A stretch of DNA of 64,000 bases from Brevibacterium sp. XM4083 (GTDB lineage Bacteria; Actinomycetota; Actinomycetes; Actinomycetales; Brevibacteriaceae), in the NCBI RefSeq assembly GCF_006489205.2, contig NZ_VFYR02000001.1, positions 62,001 to 126,000 of the forward strand. Reading direction: 5' to 3'. Positions 42,559-50,729 of this stretch are shown in pieces; the first letter of the stretch is position 1; every line of letters starts with the position of its first letter. The position numbers were made by a program, and so were the translations under genes. Below the pieces are notes generated by a model, which saw only the letters and a list, made by a program, of their open reading frames with translations, was not told the origin of the DNA and did not search any database.

Positions 42559-43683
42559 TCAGCTGTCGAGGTAGGCGCTGTTGTCCTCGGAGTACTCGCC
42601 GTCCTTGACGAGTCGCTTGGCGAGGCAGTGGTCGCGGTCGAGACCCCACGAGCGGCACTTGTCGAGCGCCGGCTTCGCATCGCTGTAGCCGGTGTCGACG
42701 ACCGTCACCCAGTAGTCGCCGGACTTGTAGGCACTCCAGTCGCCGCTGTAGATGAGGATCGACCCGGGATACTTCACCTGGTTGGCTTTGAACTCGTCGA
42801 GGATGTCCTGTGCCGACCACGTCTTGCCGTCGGCTTCCAGTCCGACCTTCTTCGCGCTCACCTGGGTCACCCACTGGCCTTCGAGGTCTGCGGCCGCCTC
42901 GGTGCCTGACGTCACGAACCCGTCGAGCTCCTCTTCCGGGGTCCCGGTGGGCCGGACGAGTTCGTCCGAGGGCGTTGGCGCTGCCGAGCTCGACGCCTCT
43001 CCGCCGACGTCGACGGGCACCGTGCCGGACTCGGGGGCGAGCCAGCGCACACCGAAATAGCCGAGGAGTGCGAGCACCGCGAGGATCGCGGCGATGACGA
43101 TGACGACCTTCGTGACCGACCCCTTGCGGGGGCCGGAGTCGGCGACGGCCGGACCGATGCCGGAATTCGGCCCCCCAGGGCCGTAGCCACCAGGACCGTA
43201 ACTCCCAGGCCCGTAACTCCCAGGCCCGTAACCCCCAGGACCATAGCCCCCGGGCCCGTAGCCGCCCTGACCGTGCGCACCCGAACCACCCGGGCCGGGA
43301 ACCCCAGCGCCGCCGGTCTCGAAGGCTCCTGCCTCGCCGGGGTCAGTGCCGAGGCCGGTCCTTTGGGCGGGCGCACCCGAGTGCCGGGCAGAGCCGGCCG
43401 CGTGGCCGGCCGCACCGCCGCTGCCGGCGGCATTGACGTGATCCTGGAACGGCGAGCTGCCCGCGGGGGCGAAGACATTGGCCCGACGAGTTCGCGAAAG
43501 GGGAAGGTCACCGGTGTGACGTTCGATGTATTCGTAGTAGGTCGAGCCATCGAACTCGGCATCGGCTGAGTGGGCGTCCGCTCCCTGCGACCCGGGCTGC
43601 GGACTCCGGCCGGATCGATCGGACGAATCCCAGTCATCACTGGTCGCGGGACGGATGCGCGGCCTCGGTGGAACGTCGCTCAT
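42559..43683 (-). CDS. Single-pass membrane protein with Gly-Tyr-Pro repeats
   Basis: A 374-residue protein of unknown function. The first half is polar and Gly/Ala/Ser-rich and ends in about six GGYGP or GSYGP repeats (roughly residues 140-172). One transmembrane helix follows (VVIVIAAILAVLALLGYFGV), then an external C-terminal domain of about 110 residues with two Cys (DKCRSWG, DHCLAKR) that could form a disulphide. Its layout recalls SPOR-like or other envelope proteins, but no family is recognised. Repeats at DNA level show 15-bp periodicity, suggesting slippage. Confidence 0.75.
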   Translation of the reverse strand: MSDVPPRPRIRPATSDDWDSSDRSGRSPQPGSQGADAHSADAEFDGSTYYEYIERHTGDLPLSRTRRANVFAPAGSSPFQDHVNAAGSGGAAGHAAGSARHSGAPAQRTGLGTDPGEAGAFETGGAGVPGPGGSGAHGQGGYGPGGYGPGGYGPGSYGPGSYGPGGYGPGGPNSGIGPAVADSGPRKGSVTKVVIVIAAILAVLALLGYFGVRWLAPESGTVPVDVGGEASSSAAPTPSDELVRPTGTPEEELDGFVTSGTEAAADLEGQWVTQVSAKKVGLEADGKTWSAQDILDEFKANQVKYPGSILIYSGDWSAYKSGDYWVTVVDTGYSDAKPALDKCRSWGLDRDHCLAKRLVKDGEYSEDNSAYLDS

Positions 43684-43998
43684 CTGTCCTCCAGAGTGCC
43701 AGATGTGGTGGCAATCATCCTCTTACCTTGGCACGAGTTCGGTGGGTCTTCAACACGGTCAGGACGGCCTGACGGGCCTCCGTCGCCGAGGCGGTCGGAC
43801 CCTGAGAACGGCGCCGAGACGCCCGCCGGCGGCCCCCTGACAACGCCGAACACCCGTGCGGCCACACCACAGCACGCGGGATCCGCGTGAACTCGGGCGA
43901 CACGGCAGGGCCCCGGTCACCGCCGCGCGGCAGCGGCCTCTGCTCCGATCCGCCCGCCGCCTCGGCGCGAGCCCCGTGAATCCGGGGACGGTGTGAAT
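43684..43998. other. Gap with CGCC-GA-GGCG words
   Basis: This part of the 712-nt gap before rpmB holds two copies of the recurring word (43784-43794 and 43957-43967) and nothing that looks like a gene. Confidence 0.5.
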
Positions 43999-44028
43999 TT
44001 GCTCTGAAGGCCGGAACGTCTCTAAACT
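43999..44028 (+). promoter_or_regulatory. Promoter of the rpmB leader
   Basis: TTGCTC (43999-44004) and TAAACT (44023-44028) are separated by 18 bp, a good sigma-70-type promoter. Transcription would start near 44035, leaving about 360 nt before the rpmB ATG. Confidence 0.6.
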
Positions 44029-44034
44029 GGATGT

Positions 44035-44395
44035 CTGTTGTGTCGTAACGGGCCCGTCCTCGACGGATCTGCTATGACCGACATGGTGCTCACCCACCGC
44101 TGCACTCCAGCTTCGGCCATCTCTCACAGGCTACGGCTTCAGCGCTGGTGAGACATCTCGCCCGAACGGGCAAGCCTGTTTCGGCGTACACAATTTCCAT
44201 TGCGAACGCCGCGTGCTTGCGACTCGGACCCTTCGGACCGTCCTTCGACGTGCCTGCTCAGGGCCCGCGTGAGCACAGCAGCATCGCGAGAATTTGTTGA
44301 TGTCTTCCGACATCGGCGCAAGCGAGTCAGGACCGTCGACCGGTTCAGCTCGGGCTTGTTTCGAGAGTCGGTAACTTGTGAACTGGAGGAGAGTC
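44035..44395 (+). ncRNA. Long structured leader before rpmB, candidate RNA element
   Basis: About 360 nt separate the promoter from ATG 44396. CTCACC (44089-44094) and CGCTG pair with CAGCG (44140-44144) and GGTGAG (44147-44152), enclosing a hairpin-rich loop. A second stem, CCGAACGGGC with GCCTGTTTCGG, spans about 44162-44184. It could be a regulatory leader for the ribosomal protein operon or a separate small RNA; it matches no family I know. Confidence 0.4.
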
Positions 44396-44632
44396 ATGGC
44401 AGCAACCTGCCAAGTCACCGGGGCCGTTCCCGGTTTCGGACACAATGTGTCCCACTCGAAGCGCCGCACCAAGCGCCGCTTCAACCCGAACATTCAGACG
44501 AAGCGCTACTACGTTCCGTCGCTGCGTCGCAACGTCACCCTCAACGTGTCCGCCAAGGGCATCAAGGTCATCGACGTGCGCGGCATCGACTCCGTGGTCG
44601 CCGAACTCATTGCCAAGGGAGTGAAGCTCTGA
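44396..44632 (+). CDS. rpmB: 50S ribosomal protein L28
   Basis: A 78-residue L28. The family pattern is clear: [20 protein letters not shown], then [14 protein letters not shown] and [17 protein letters not shown] end. Only one Cys is present, so this is the zinc-free form. ATG 44396 has GGAGGAGAG before it. It overlaps rpmG by 1 nt. Zinc-free L28, L33 and S14 genes are grouped here, as in zinc-responsive sets of other actinobacteria, but no Zur box was found. Confidence 0.95.
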   Translation: MAATCQVTGAVPGFGHNVSHSKRRTKRRFNPNIQTKRYYVPSLRRNVTLNVSAKGIKVIDVRGIDSVVAELIAKGVKL

Positions 44633-44799
44633 TGGCGAAGGCACAAGACGTTCGTCCGATCATCAAGCTCAAGTCGACCGCCGGCACCGGGTACACCTAC
44701 GTGACCCGCAAGAACCGCCGCAACAACCCGGACCGTATCGTGCTCAAGAAGTACGATCCCGTCGTCCGCAAGCACGTCGATTTCCGAGAGGAGCGCTGA
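44632..44799 (+). CDS. rpmG: 50S ribosomal protein L33, zinc-free form
   Basis: A 55-residue L33 with [20 protein letters not shown] and a [15 protein letters not shown] end. The CxxC pairs of the zinc-binding form are absent. Its ATG shares a base with the rpmB stop codon (TGATG), so translation is coupled, and rpsN follows 6 nt later. Confidence 0.95.
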   Translation: MAKAQDVRPIIKLKSTAGTGYTYVTRKNRRNNPDRIVLKKYDPVVRKHVDFREER

Positions 44800-44805
44800 G
44801 CGCAC

Positions 44806-45111
44806 ATGGCCAAGAAGTCCAAGATCGCCCGCGACAAGCAGCGTCGCGTCATCGTTGAACGCTACGCAGAGCGCCGTGCGGCCCTCAAGCGTCAGCTCAC
44901 CCACCCCGACAGCACCGACGAGCAGCGTGAAGAAGCACGCCTCGGCCTGCAGAAGCTTCCTCGCGATGCCTCGCCAGTGCGCGTGCGCAATCGTGACCAG
45001 GTTGACGGCCGCCCCCGCGGCTACCTGCGCAAGTTCGGACTCTCCCGTGTCCGCTTCCGCGAAATGGCACACGACGGCGAGTTGCCGGGCATCACGAAGT
45101 CCAGCTGGTAA
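44806..45111 (+). CDS. rpsN: 30S ribosomal protein S14, long zinc-free form
   Basis: A 101-residue S14. Length and the absence of the CxxC...CxxC motif mark the long zinc-independent type; [20 protein letters not shown] is the conserved C-terminal signature. It sits last in the rpmB-rpmG-rpsN group. GAGGAGCG lies before ATG 44806. Confidence 0.95.
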   Translation: MAKKSKIARDKQRRVIVERYAERRAALKRQLTHPDSTDEQREEARLGLQKLPRDASPVRVRNRDQVDGRPRGYLRKFGLSRVRFREMAHDGELPGITKSSW

Positions 45112-45180
45112 TCTCGAGGAAGTTCGTTATCGGAAAAACGGACCGGTAACCGACCGACTTGTCCTAAGGAGGACACTTTT

Positions 45181-45468
45181 ATGGCTAAGAACCGCAGTGA
45201 GCTCGTTGCAGAAGTTGCCGAGAAGTCCGGCCTGACCCAGAAGCAGGTCTCGGATGTTCTCGACGGAGTCTTCGATGTCTTCTCCGACGTCGTCGACAAG
45301 GGCGAGAAGCTCACCATCCCGGGCTGGCTCTCCGTCGAGCGCACCGAGCGTGCCGCTCGCAAGGGCCGCAACCCGCAGACCGGTGAAGAGATCCAGATCA
45401 AGGCCGGCTACTCCGTCAAGCTGTCCGCTGGTTCGAAGCTCAAGGCTGCCGCCGGCGCCCCGAAGTGA
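45181..45468 (+). CDS. HU family nucleoid protein
   Basis: A 95-residue HU. The signature GRNPQTGEEIQIKAGY is present, and MAKNRSELVAEVAEKSGLTQ begins the dimerisation helices. It lacks the long Lys/Ala-rich tail of mycobacterial HupB. It binds and bends DNA in the nucleoid. AAGGAGG is 9 nt before ATG 45181, a strong ribosome site. A hairpin 20 nt after the stop terminates transcription. Confidence 0.95.
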   Translation: MAKNRSELVAEVAEKSGLTQKQVSDVLDGVFDVFSDVVDKGEKLTIPGWLSVERTERAARKGRNPQTGEEIQIKAGYSVKLSAGSKLKAAAGAPK

Positions 45469-45488
45469 CCTTCGCGCTTCACGCGCAC

Positions 45489-45521
45489 GAAGACCCGGAT
45501 CGATCATCGGTCCGGGTCTTC
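45489..45521 (+). terminator. Hairpin terminator after the HU gene
   Basis: GAAGACCCGGA (45489-45499) pairs with TCCGGGTCTTC (45511-45521) around an 11-nt loop, followed by a T-containing stretch. Confidence 0.75.
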
Positions 45522-45623
45522 TGCTGTCCGGGCTGAGGCATCCGTCGCCGAGGCGGGGCGCCGTGTCCGTGAACGTCGAGCGCGGATTCCCAGGGAGATC
45601 TGCGCCACCTCGGCGGGTGCGAA

Positions 45624-45654
45624 TTGGCAGGGGGGAAGCCCGGGACGATATCCT
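45624..45654 (+). promoter_or_regulatory. Promoter of the CopD/CtaG gene (TTGGCA / TATCCT)
   Basis: TTGGCA (45624-45629) and TATCCT (45649-45654) are 19 bp apart. TATCCT ends 7 nt before ATG 45662, so the transcript probably starts at that ATG. Confidence 0.6.
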
Positions 45655-45661
45655 TGGGGCT

Positions 45662-45691
45662 ATGGATTCAGCGGCGGGCAGGCACCTGTGA
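45662..45691 (+). CDS. Nine-residue leaderless leader peptide MDSAAGRHL
   Basis: ATG 45662 opens a nine-codon frame, MDSAAGRHL, whose TGA stop overlaps the GTG start of the next gene as GTGA. TATCCT lies 7 nt before the ATG. Short leaderless ORFs that end on the next start codon are known in actinobacteria and can couple translation. Whether the peptide has its own role is unknown. Confidence 0.45.
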   Translation: MDSAAGRHL

Positions 45692-47754
45692 CCTCCAAGA
45701 TCATTGCACCGCTCGTCGGTTTCACCACGCGGGCCGCCGTGCCCATCGTCGTAGTCGTCGGCCTCATCGTGGGATTCCTCGCGATGCTCTACACCGGCGC
45801 CGCCGAGGCGACTCTGCTCAACGACCCCGGCCGTGTCGTCCGCTTCGGGCTCCCCGCGGCCAAGTCCCTCTTCAACGTCGCGATGTCGGTGACCATCGGG
45901 TCCCTGCTCTTCGCCCTCCTCATCCTCCCGCGCACGCAGGGCCGCACACGGCACAAGGGCGGGAAGAAGGCCGGTGAAGCCGACCAGCCGCCGCTCGACG
46001 CACTCTGGGAGAAGTCACTGAAGATCGCCGAGGTCGCCTCGGTGGCGTGGACCGTCTCCGCGGTCGCCGTCCTCATCTTCACCTTCATGGACACCGTCGG
46101 CGCCCAGGCCTACATCGACTTCTCCAACCAGCTCGGCGTCTTCGTCACGCAGATCGCCTTCGGGCAGCTGTGGACGCTCATCGTCGTCCTCATCGCCGTC
46201 GCCTCGACGCTGTGCTTCGGCTCCCGGTCCTACCTCGGAATCGCGTTCGCCGGGCTCATCTCCATCAGCGTGATGATCCCCATGGCGCTCATGGGCCACT
46301 CCGCGCAGGCCTCGGGTCACACGCAGGCCGTCAACAGCATCGGCCTCCACCTCCTCGGCGTGACGATCTGGCTCGGCGGTCTCCTCGTCGTCGCCCTCCT
46401 CGGCGGCCGCCTCGCGAAGTCACCGCACCTGAGCACGATCATCAGCCGGTACTCGTCGTACGCGCTCTTCGCGTTCGTCCTCGTCGCGTTCTCCGGCGTC
46501 GTCAACTCGCTTCTGCGCGTCCAGTCCTTCGCCGACCTCATGACCCCGTACGGGCAGGTCATCATCGGCAAGGTCATCGGCACGATCCTCCTCGGCCTCA
46601 TCGGCTTCTGGCACCGCCGCTACGTCATCGCGCGCCTCGGCACCGTCGCCTCGGTGACCGCGGAGTTCTGGCGCCTCATCATCACCGAGTTCGTCATCTT
46701 CGGCGCGACCATGGGCCTGGCCGCCGCACTGGCCCGGTCGCAGCCGCCCGTGCCCCAGGAACCGGTCGGCAATCCCACGCCTTCCGAGATCCTCTCCGGG
46801 GAGCCGCTGCCCCCGCAGCCGACGTTCTCCCGCTACTTCACCGAATGGTCGGTCGACCCGCTGTGGCTCGTCATCGCTGTGGGCCTGGGCCTCGCGTACG
46901 TCGCCGGGTTCATCCATCTCAAGCGCCGAGGCGATTCCTGGCCGGTCGCGCGCCTCGTCTGCTGGCTCGTCGGCATGGTGCTCCTCATCTACGTCACCTC
47001 GGGCGGTCCCGTCGTCTACGGCGAGGTGCAGTTCTCCGCGCACATGATCCAGCACATGCTGCTCGTCATGGTCGTGCCGATCCCCATGGTCCTCGGCGCG
47101 CCGATCACCATGCTCATGCGGGCGACGACCCCGCGCACCGACGGTTCCCGCGGCATCCGCGAATGGGTGCTCTGGCTCGTCCACACGCCGTACCTGCGGT
47201 TCCTCGCGAACCCCGTCGTCGCGAGCGTCAACTTCGCCGGGTCCCTCGTCGTCTTCTACTACGCGGGTCTCATGCGGTACGCGCTCGAGTACCACCTCGG
47301 ACACGAGCTGATGATCTTCCACTTCCTCGGCGCCGGCTACCTCTTCGCCCAGTCGCTCATCGGCGTCGACCCCGGGGTCAAGCGGTTCCCGTACCCGCTG
47401 CGGCTGCTCACGCTGCTCATCACGATGGCCTTCCACGCGTTCTTCGGCATCTCCCTGCTCAGCTCCGAAGTCCTCATCGAAGGCAACTGGTTCGGCAACA
47501 TGGGCACCGACTGGGGCTACACCGCGATCGAGGACCAGCAGAAGGGCGGCGCGATCGCGTGGGGCATCGGCGAGCTGCCGACCCTGTTCCTCGCGATCAT
47601 GGTCGCCTTCCAGTGGTCGAAGTCCTCGGATCGCGAAGCCAAGCGGGTCGACCGGCGCGAAGCCCGGACGAACGACGCCGAGCTGCGCGCGTACAACGAC
47701 ATGCTCGCCACGATGGCCGAAAGCGATTCCCGCGCCGAACAGCGCCGCAGCTGA
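45688..47754 (+). CDS. CopD / CtaG fusion (copper uptake and cytochrome oxidase assembly)
   Basis: A 688-residue membrane protein joining two families. The N-terminal half (about residues 150-350) is a CopD-like domain with several helices and HSAQASGH. The C-terminal half is Caa3-type CtaG: VQFSAHMIQHMLLVMVVP with conserved His and Met, GHELMIFHFLGAGYLFAQS, and AFHAFFGISLLSS. About 14-16 helices are expected. CtaG proteins deliver copper to cytochrome c oxidase; CopD proteins are linked to copper uptake. The GTG 45688 start overlaps a nine-codon ORF. No other copper gene is adjacent; copA is 30 kb away. Confidence 0.9.
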   Translation: MTSKIIAPLVGFTTRAAVPIVVVVGLIVGFLAMLYTGAAEATLLNDPGRVVRFGLPAAKSLFNVAMSVTIGSLLFALLILPRTQGRTRHKGGKKAGEADQPPLDALWEKSLKIAEVASVAWTVSAVAVLIFTFMDTVGAQAYIDFSNQLGVFVTQIAFGQLWTLIVVLIAVASTLCFGSRSYLGIAFAGLISISVMIPMALMGHSAQASGHTQAVNSIGLHLLGVTIWLGGLLVVALLGGRLAKSPHLSTIISRYSSYALFAFVLVAFSGVVNSLLRVQSFADLMTPYGQVIIGKVIGTILLGLIGFWHRRYVIARLGTVASVTAEFWRLIITEFVIFGATMGLAAALARSQPPVPQEPVGNPTPSEILSGEPLPPQPTFSRYFTEWSVDPLWLVIAVGLGLAYVAGFIHLKRRGDSWPVARLVCWLVGMVLLIYVTSGGPVVYGEVQFSAHMIQHMLLVMVVPIPMVLGAPITMLMRATTPRTDGSRGIREWVLWLVHTPYLRFLANPVVASVNFAGSLVVFYYAGLMRYALEYHLGHELMIFHFLGAGYLFAQSLIGVDPGVKRFPYPLRLLTLLITMAFHAFFGISLLSSEVLIEGNWFGNMGTDWGYTAIEDQQKGGAIAWGIGELPTLFLAIMVAFQWSKSSDREAKRVDRREARTNDAELRAYNDMLATMAESDSRAEQRRS

Positions 47755-48246
47755 CGCGGCCGGGGTGCGGGTCCTCGTGACCGGGTCGCCTCGTCGGCGG
47801 TAGCCCCCCGTTGGCGCACAGGAGGCCCGAGTGCACCGGCACTCTGGTGGCACGCCCGCCCCGGCGCCACCCGGCCCGCACTGTCGTACGGGACACCCGA
47901 CCGCCTCGACGCCGCTGACCCCGCGCCACCCTGACACCGCCGATGCACGGGACGTCCGGTCACCTCGGCGAGGTCGCGCACGTCTGCGCACGACGCACAC
48001 CCGCTGTGCACGAATATGCACAGGAAATTCTCGTTTTCGCGCCTCGGTGCATCCCAATCGCCTGTGAAGTAGCGCACACTGAGAGGGAACCGCCATCACC
48101 GGATCACGGTGAGGATCGGTGTGCGCAGACCCGTGAGAGCTCTCATCGCCGAGAGTCCTGCCACGGCCGCCGCACCGGACACGGTGACAGGTCAGCACGA
48201 TCAGCCCGCAGAGTCGCGGCGCGGATCGGAGAAATCGAGGAGAGTC
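47755..48246. other. 492-nt gap before an MFS gene
   Basis: The gap holds the near-palindrome ACCTCGGCGAGGT (47972-47984; the same word occurs at 60002-60014) and a dyad TCACCG-N5-CGGTGA (48096-48112) about 135 nt before the transporter start. An ORF frame runs through from 48109 but looks non-coding upstream of 48247. Confidence 0.45.
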
Positions 48247-49602
48247 ATGACTGCACAGAGCCCCACGGAGAGGAAGTCGGTGCGCGCGCAGCTGCGCAAG
48301 GTCGTCGCCGCGTCGATGGCCGGCACGGTCGTCGAATGGTACGAGTTCTTCCTCTACGGGTCAGCGGCGACGCTGGTGTTCAACCACATCCTGTTCCCGC
48401 CGTCGGACAATCCGCTCACGCCGATCCTGCTCGGCTTCGCGACCTACGCCGTCGGCTTCATCGCTCGTCCCATCGGCGGCATCGTCTTCGGCCACTACGG
48501 TGACAAGTTCGGGCGCAAGAAGCTCCTGCAGCTCTCGATCATCCTCGTCGGCGCCGCGACGTTCCTCATGGGCTGTCTGCCGACCTTCGGGCAGATCGGC
48601 TACCTCGCGCCGATCCTCCTCGTCCTCCTGCGCATCGTCCAGGGCTTCGCGGTCGGCGGCGAATGGGGCGGGGCGGTGCTCCTCGTCGCCGAGCACTCCC
48701 CGGACAAGGAGCGCGGCTTCTGGGCGTCGTGGCCGCAGTCGGGTGTGCCGTTGGGCAATCTGCTCGCCACCGGCGTCCTCTTCGTCCTCACCGCGACCCT
48801 GAGCGAAGAGGCCTTCCTCTCGTGGGGCTGGCGCATCGCGTTCTGGCTCTCGGCGGTCATCGTCCTCATCGGCTACTACATCCGCACCCGGGTCTCCGAC
48901 GCCCCGATCTTCGAGAAGATCCAAGCCGAGGAGATCGAGGAGGGCGTCGACTACGGCGTCAAGGCCGTCTTCAAGCGCTACCCGCGTGAGGTCTTCACCG
49001 CGATGGGTCTGCGGCTGGTGGAGAACATCCACTACTACCTCGTCGTCACCTTCTCGATCACCTACCTCGCGGTCGTTGCGAAGATCGAGGCGAGCGAGAT
49101 CCTCGGCCTCCTCCTCGGCGCGCACGCGATCCATGCGCTGCTCGTGCCGATGATCGGTGCCCTCGGCGACCGGATCGGCCGCAAACCGCCGTACGCGATC
49201 GGCATCATCCTCACTGCGTCGTGGGGCTTCTTCGCCTTCCCGATGTACGACACCGGCAATCCCGGGCTCATCTTCCTCGCCCTCCTGCTCGGCCTCATCT
49301 TCCACGGGTTCATGTATGCCGGCCAGCCGGCGATCATGGCCGAGATGTTCCCGACCCGGATGCGCAACTCCGGTGTCTCGACCGGGTACCAGGTCACGGC
49401 GATCGTCGCGGGGTCCTTCGCGCCGATCATCGCGACCGCGCTCCTCGACGAGTTCCACTCCTCGATCCCGATCGCGATCTACCTCGCGGTGGCGGCGCTC
49501 ATCTCGCTCGTCGCGCTGATCTTCACGCGCGAGACGAAGGGCATCGACCTCCACTCGCTCGACCATGCCGACAAGGTCCGCCGCGGAGTCGTCGCCGGCT
49601 GA
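48247..49602 (+). CDS. MFS transporter, MHS family
   Basis: A 451-residue, 12-helix transporter. GTVVEWYEFFLYGSAA at helix 1 and ARPIGGIVFGHYGDKFGRKK between helices 2 and 3 are MHS family marks. It imports an organic acid or osmolyte with protons. A 3-hydroxybutyrate dehydrogenase gene follows on the same strand, so a hydroxy acid such as 3-hydroxybutyrate is a fair guess. ATG 48247 has GAGGAGAG just before it. Confidence 0.9.
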   Translation: MTAQSPTERKSVRAQLRKVVAASMAGTVVEWYEFFLYGSAATLVFNHILFPPSDNPLTPILLGFATYAVGFIARPIGGIVFGHYGDKFGRKKLLQLSIILVGAATFLMGCLPTFGQIGYLAPILLVLLRIVQGFAVGGEWGGAVLLVAEHSPDKERGFWASWPQSGVPLGNLLATGVLFVLTATLSEEAFLSWGWRIAFWLSAVIVLIGYYIRTRVSDAPIFEKIQAEEIEEGVDYGVKAVFKRYPREVFTAMGLRLVENIHYYLVVTFSITYLAVVAKIEASEILGLLLGAHAIHALLVPMIGALGDRIGRKPPYAIGIILTASWGFFAFPMYDTGNPGLIFLALLLGLIFHGFMYAGQPAIMAEMFPTRMRNSGVSTGYQVTAIVAGSFAPIIATALLDEFHSSIPIAIYLAVAALISLVALIFTRETKGIDLHSLDHADKVRRGVVAG

Positions 49603-49815
49603 GCGGGAAGTGCCCCGGCTGAGCGGGCGGGTCGTCGCCGGCGGCTGCGGTCGTCCTCCCCTCGCCGAGGCGGGGCGACGACCACGGCCAGGTGCATTCC
49701 GTGCGGGGCGTGGGGGGAGTGGGTACGCGTCGGCCGATCGGCGCGGTGGCATGGCCCCGCCTCGGCGAAGATCCACCGGCCGTCGCGGTGAGGTGAGACG
49801 ATGGCACCCGGCGCG

Positions 49816-49865
49816 GACCGGTCGGGCCACCGACTGCTCTGACCGGTCGGGCCACCGACTGCACT
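49816..49865. repeat. 25-bp tandem repeat, two copies
   Basis: GACCGGTCGGGCCACCGACT begins each 25-bp unit at 49816 and 49841; the units differ at one position. It lies 34 nt before the next gene. Confidence 0.7.
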
Positions 49866-49898
49866 GTCCGACAGACGAACGAGGAATGAGGATGAGGA

Positions 49899-50648
49899 AT
49901 GACTGTTGATCTCACCGGCAAGCGGGCGCTCGTCACCGGCGGCGCCTCCGGTCTCGGCAAGGCGATGTGCGAGACGTTCGCCGCCGCCGGAGCGACGGTC
50001 ACCGTCGCCGACGTCGACGCGGAGGCGGCCGGAGCGGTCGCCGAGTCCATCGGCGGACAGGCGTGGGTGGTCAACCTCGCCGACACCTCGGCGCTCGAGG
50101 GGATCGACATCGACGTCGACATCCTCGTCAACAACGCCGGCATCCAGCGGATCCACCCGATCACGGAGTTCCCGCTCGAGGAATGGCGGCTCATCATGAC
50201 CCTTATGCTCGAGGCGCCGTTCGTGCTGACGAAGGCCGCGCTGCCGGCGATGTACGCCCGCGGGTGGGGGCGGGTCATCAACCTCTCGTCCGTCCACGGG
50301 CTGCGCGCCTCGGCGAACAAGTCCGCATACGTCGCCGCCAAGCACGGGCTCATGGGGCTGACGAAGACTACGGCGCTCGAGGCGGGTGCCCACGGCGTGA
50401 CGTGCAATGCGATCAACCCCGGCTACGTCCTCACGCCCCTGGTCAAGGGGCAGATCGCCGAGCAGGCGCGGACGAACGGGATCAGCGAGGACGAGGTGCT
50501 CGAGAAGGTGTTCCTCGGGCACGCGGCGGTCCCGAAGCTCGCCGAGCCCGAGGACATCGCCGCCCTCGCCCTCTTCCTCGCCAGCGACGCGGCCGGCGTC
50601 GTCACGGGAGCCGCCCACAGCGTCGACGGCGGATGGACCGCCGCCTGA
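49899..50648 (+). CDS. Short-chain dehydrogenase, likely 3-hydroxybutyrate dehydrogenase
   Basis: A 249-residue short-chain dehydrogenase. The NAD site is GGASGLGKA; the catalytic set is Ser131, Tyr144 and Lys148 (YVAAK). The NPGYVLTPLVKGQI loop and the following substrate-lid region match D-3-hydroxybutyrate dehydrogenases, which make acetoacetate from 3-hydroxybutyrate. Closely related SDRs act on other hydroxy acids, so substrate is probable rather than certain. It follows an MHS transporter, separated by a 296-nt gap with a tandem repeat. Confidence 0.85.
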   Translation: MTVDLTGKRALVTGGASGLGKAMCETFAAAGATVTVADVDAEAAGAVAESIGGQAWVVNLADTSALEGIDIDVDILVNNAGIQRIHPITEFPLEEWRLIMTLMLEAPFVLTKAALPAMYARGWGRVINLSSVHGLRASANKSAYVAAKHGLMGLTKTTALEAGAHGVTCNAINPGYVLTPLVKGQIAEQARTNGISEDEVLEKVFLGHAAVPKLAEPEDIAALALFLASDAAGVVTGAAHSVDGGWTAA

Positions 50649-50687
50649 GTCAGCCTGCGGGCAACGCGGCCACTCTGGGACGAGTCG

Positions 50688-50703
50688 CCCTCCGCCCGGA
50701 GGG
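50688..50703. terminator. Small CCCTCC/GGAGGG hairpin
   Basis: CCCTCC (50688-50693) pairs with GGAGGG (50698-50703) across a GCCC loop, in the spacer between two convergent genes. It is the only terminator-like structure there. Confidence 0.4.
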
Positions 50704-50729
50704 TGGCTGAGCCCAAGCGGTCCCGCGGT

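Noticed and set aside
44035..44395. RNase P RNA, tmRNA or 6S RNA in the rpmB leader
   Set aside because: None of their hallmark sequences was found.
44300..44395. Zur box before rpmB
   Set aside because: No site close to the actinobacterial Zur consensus could be seen.
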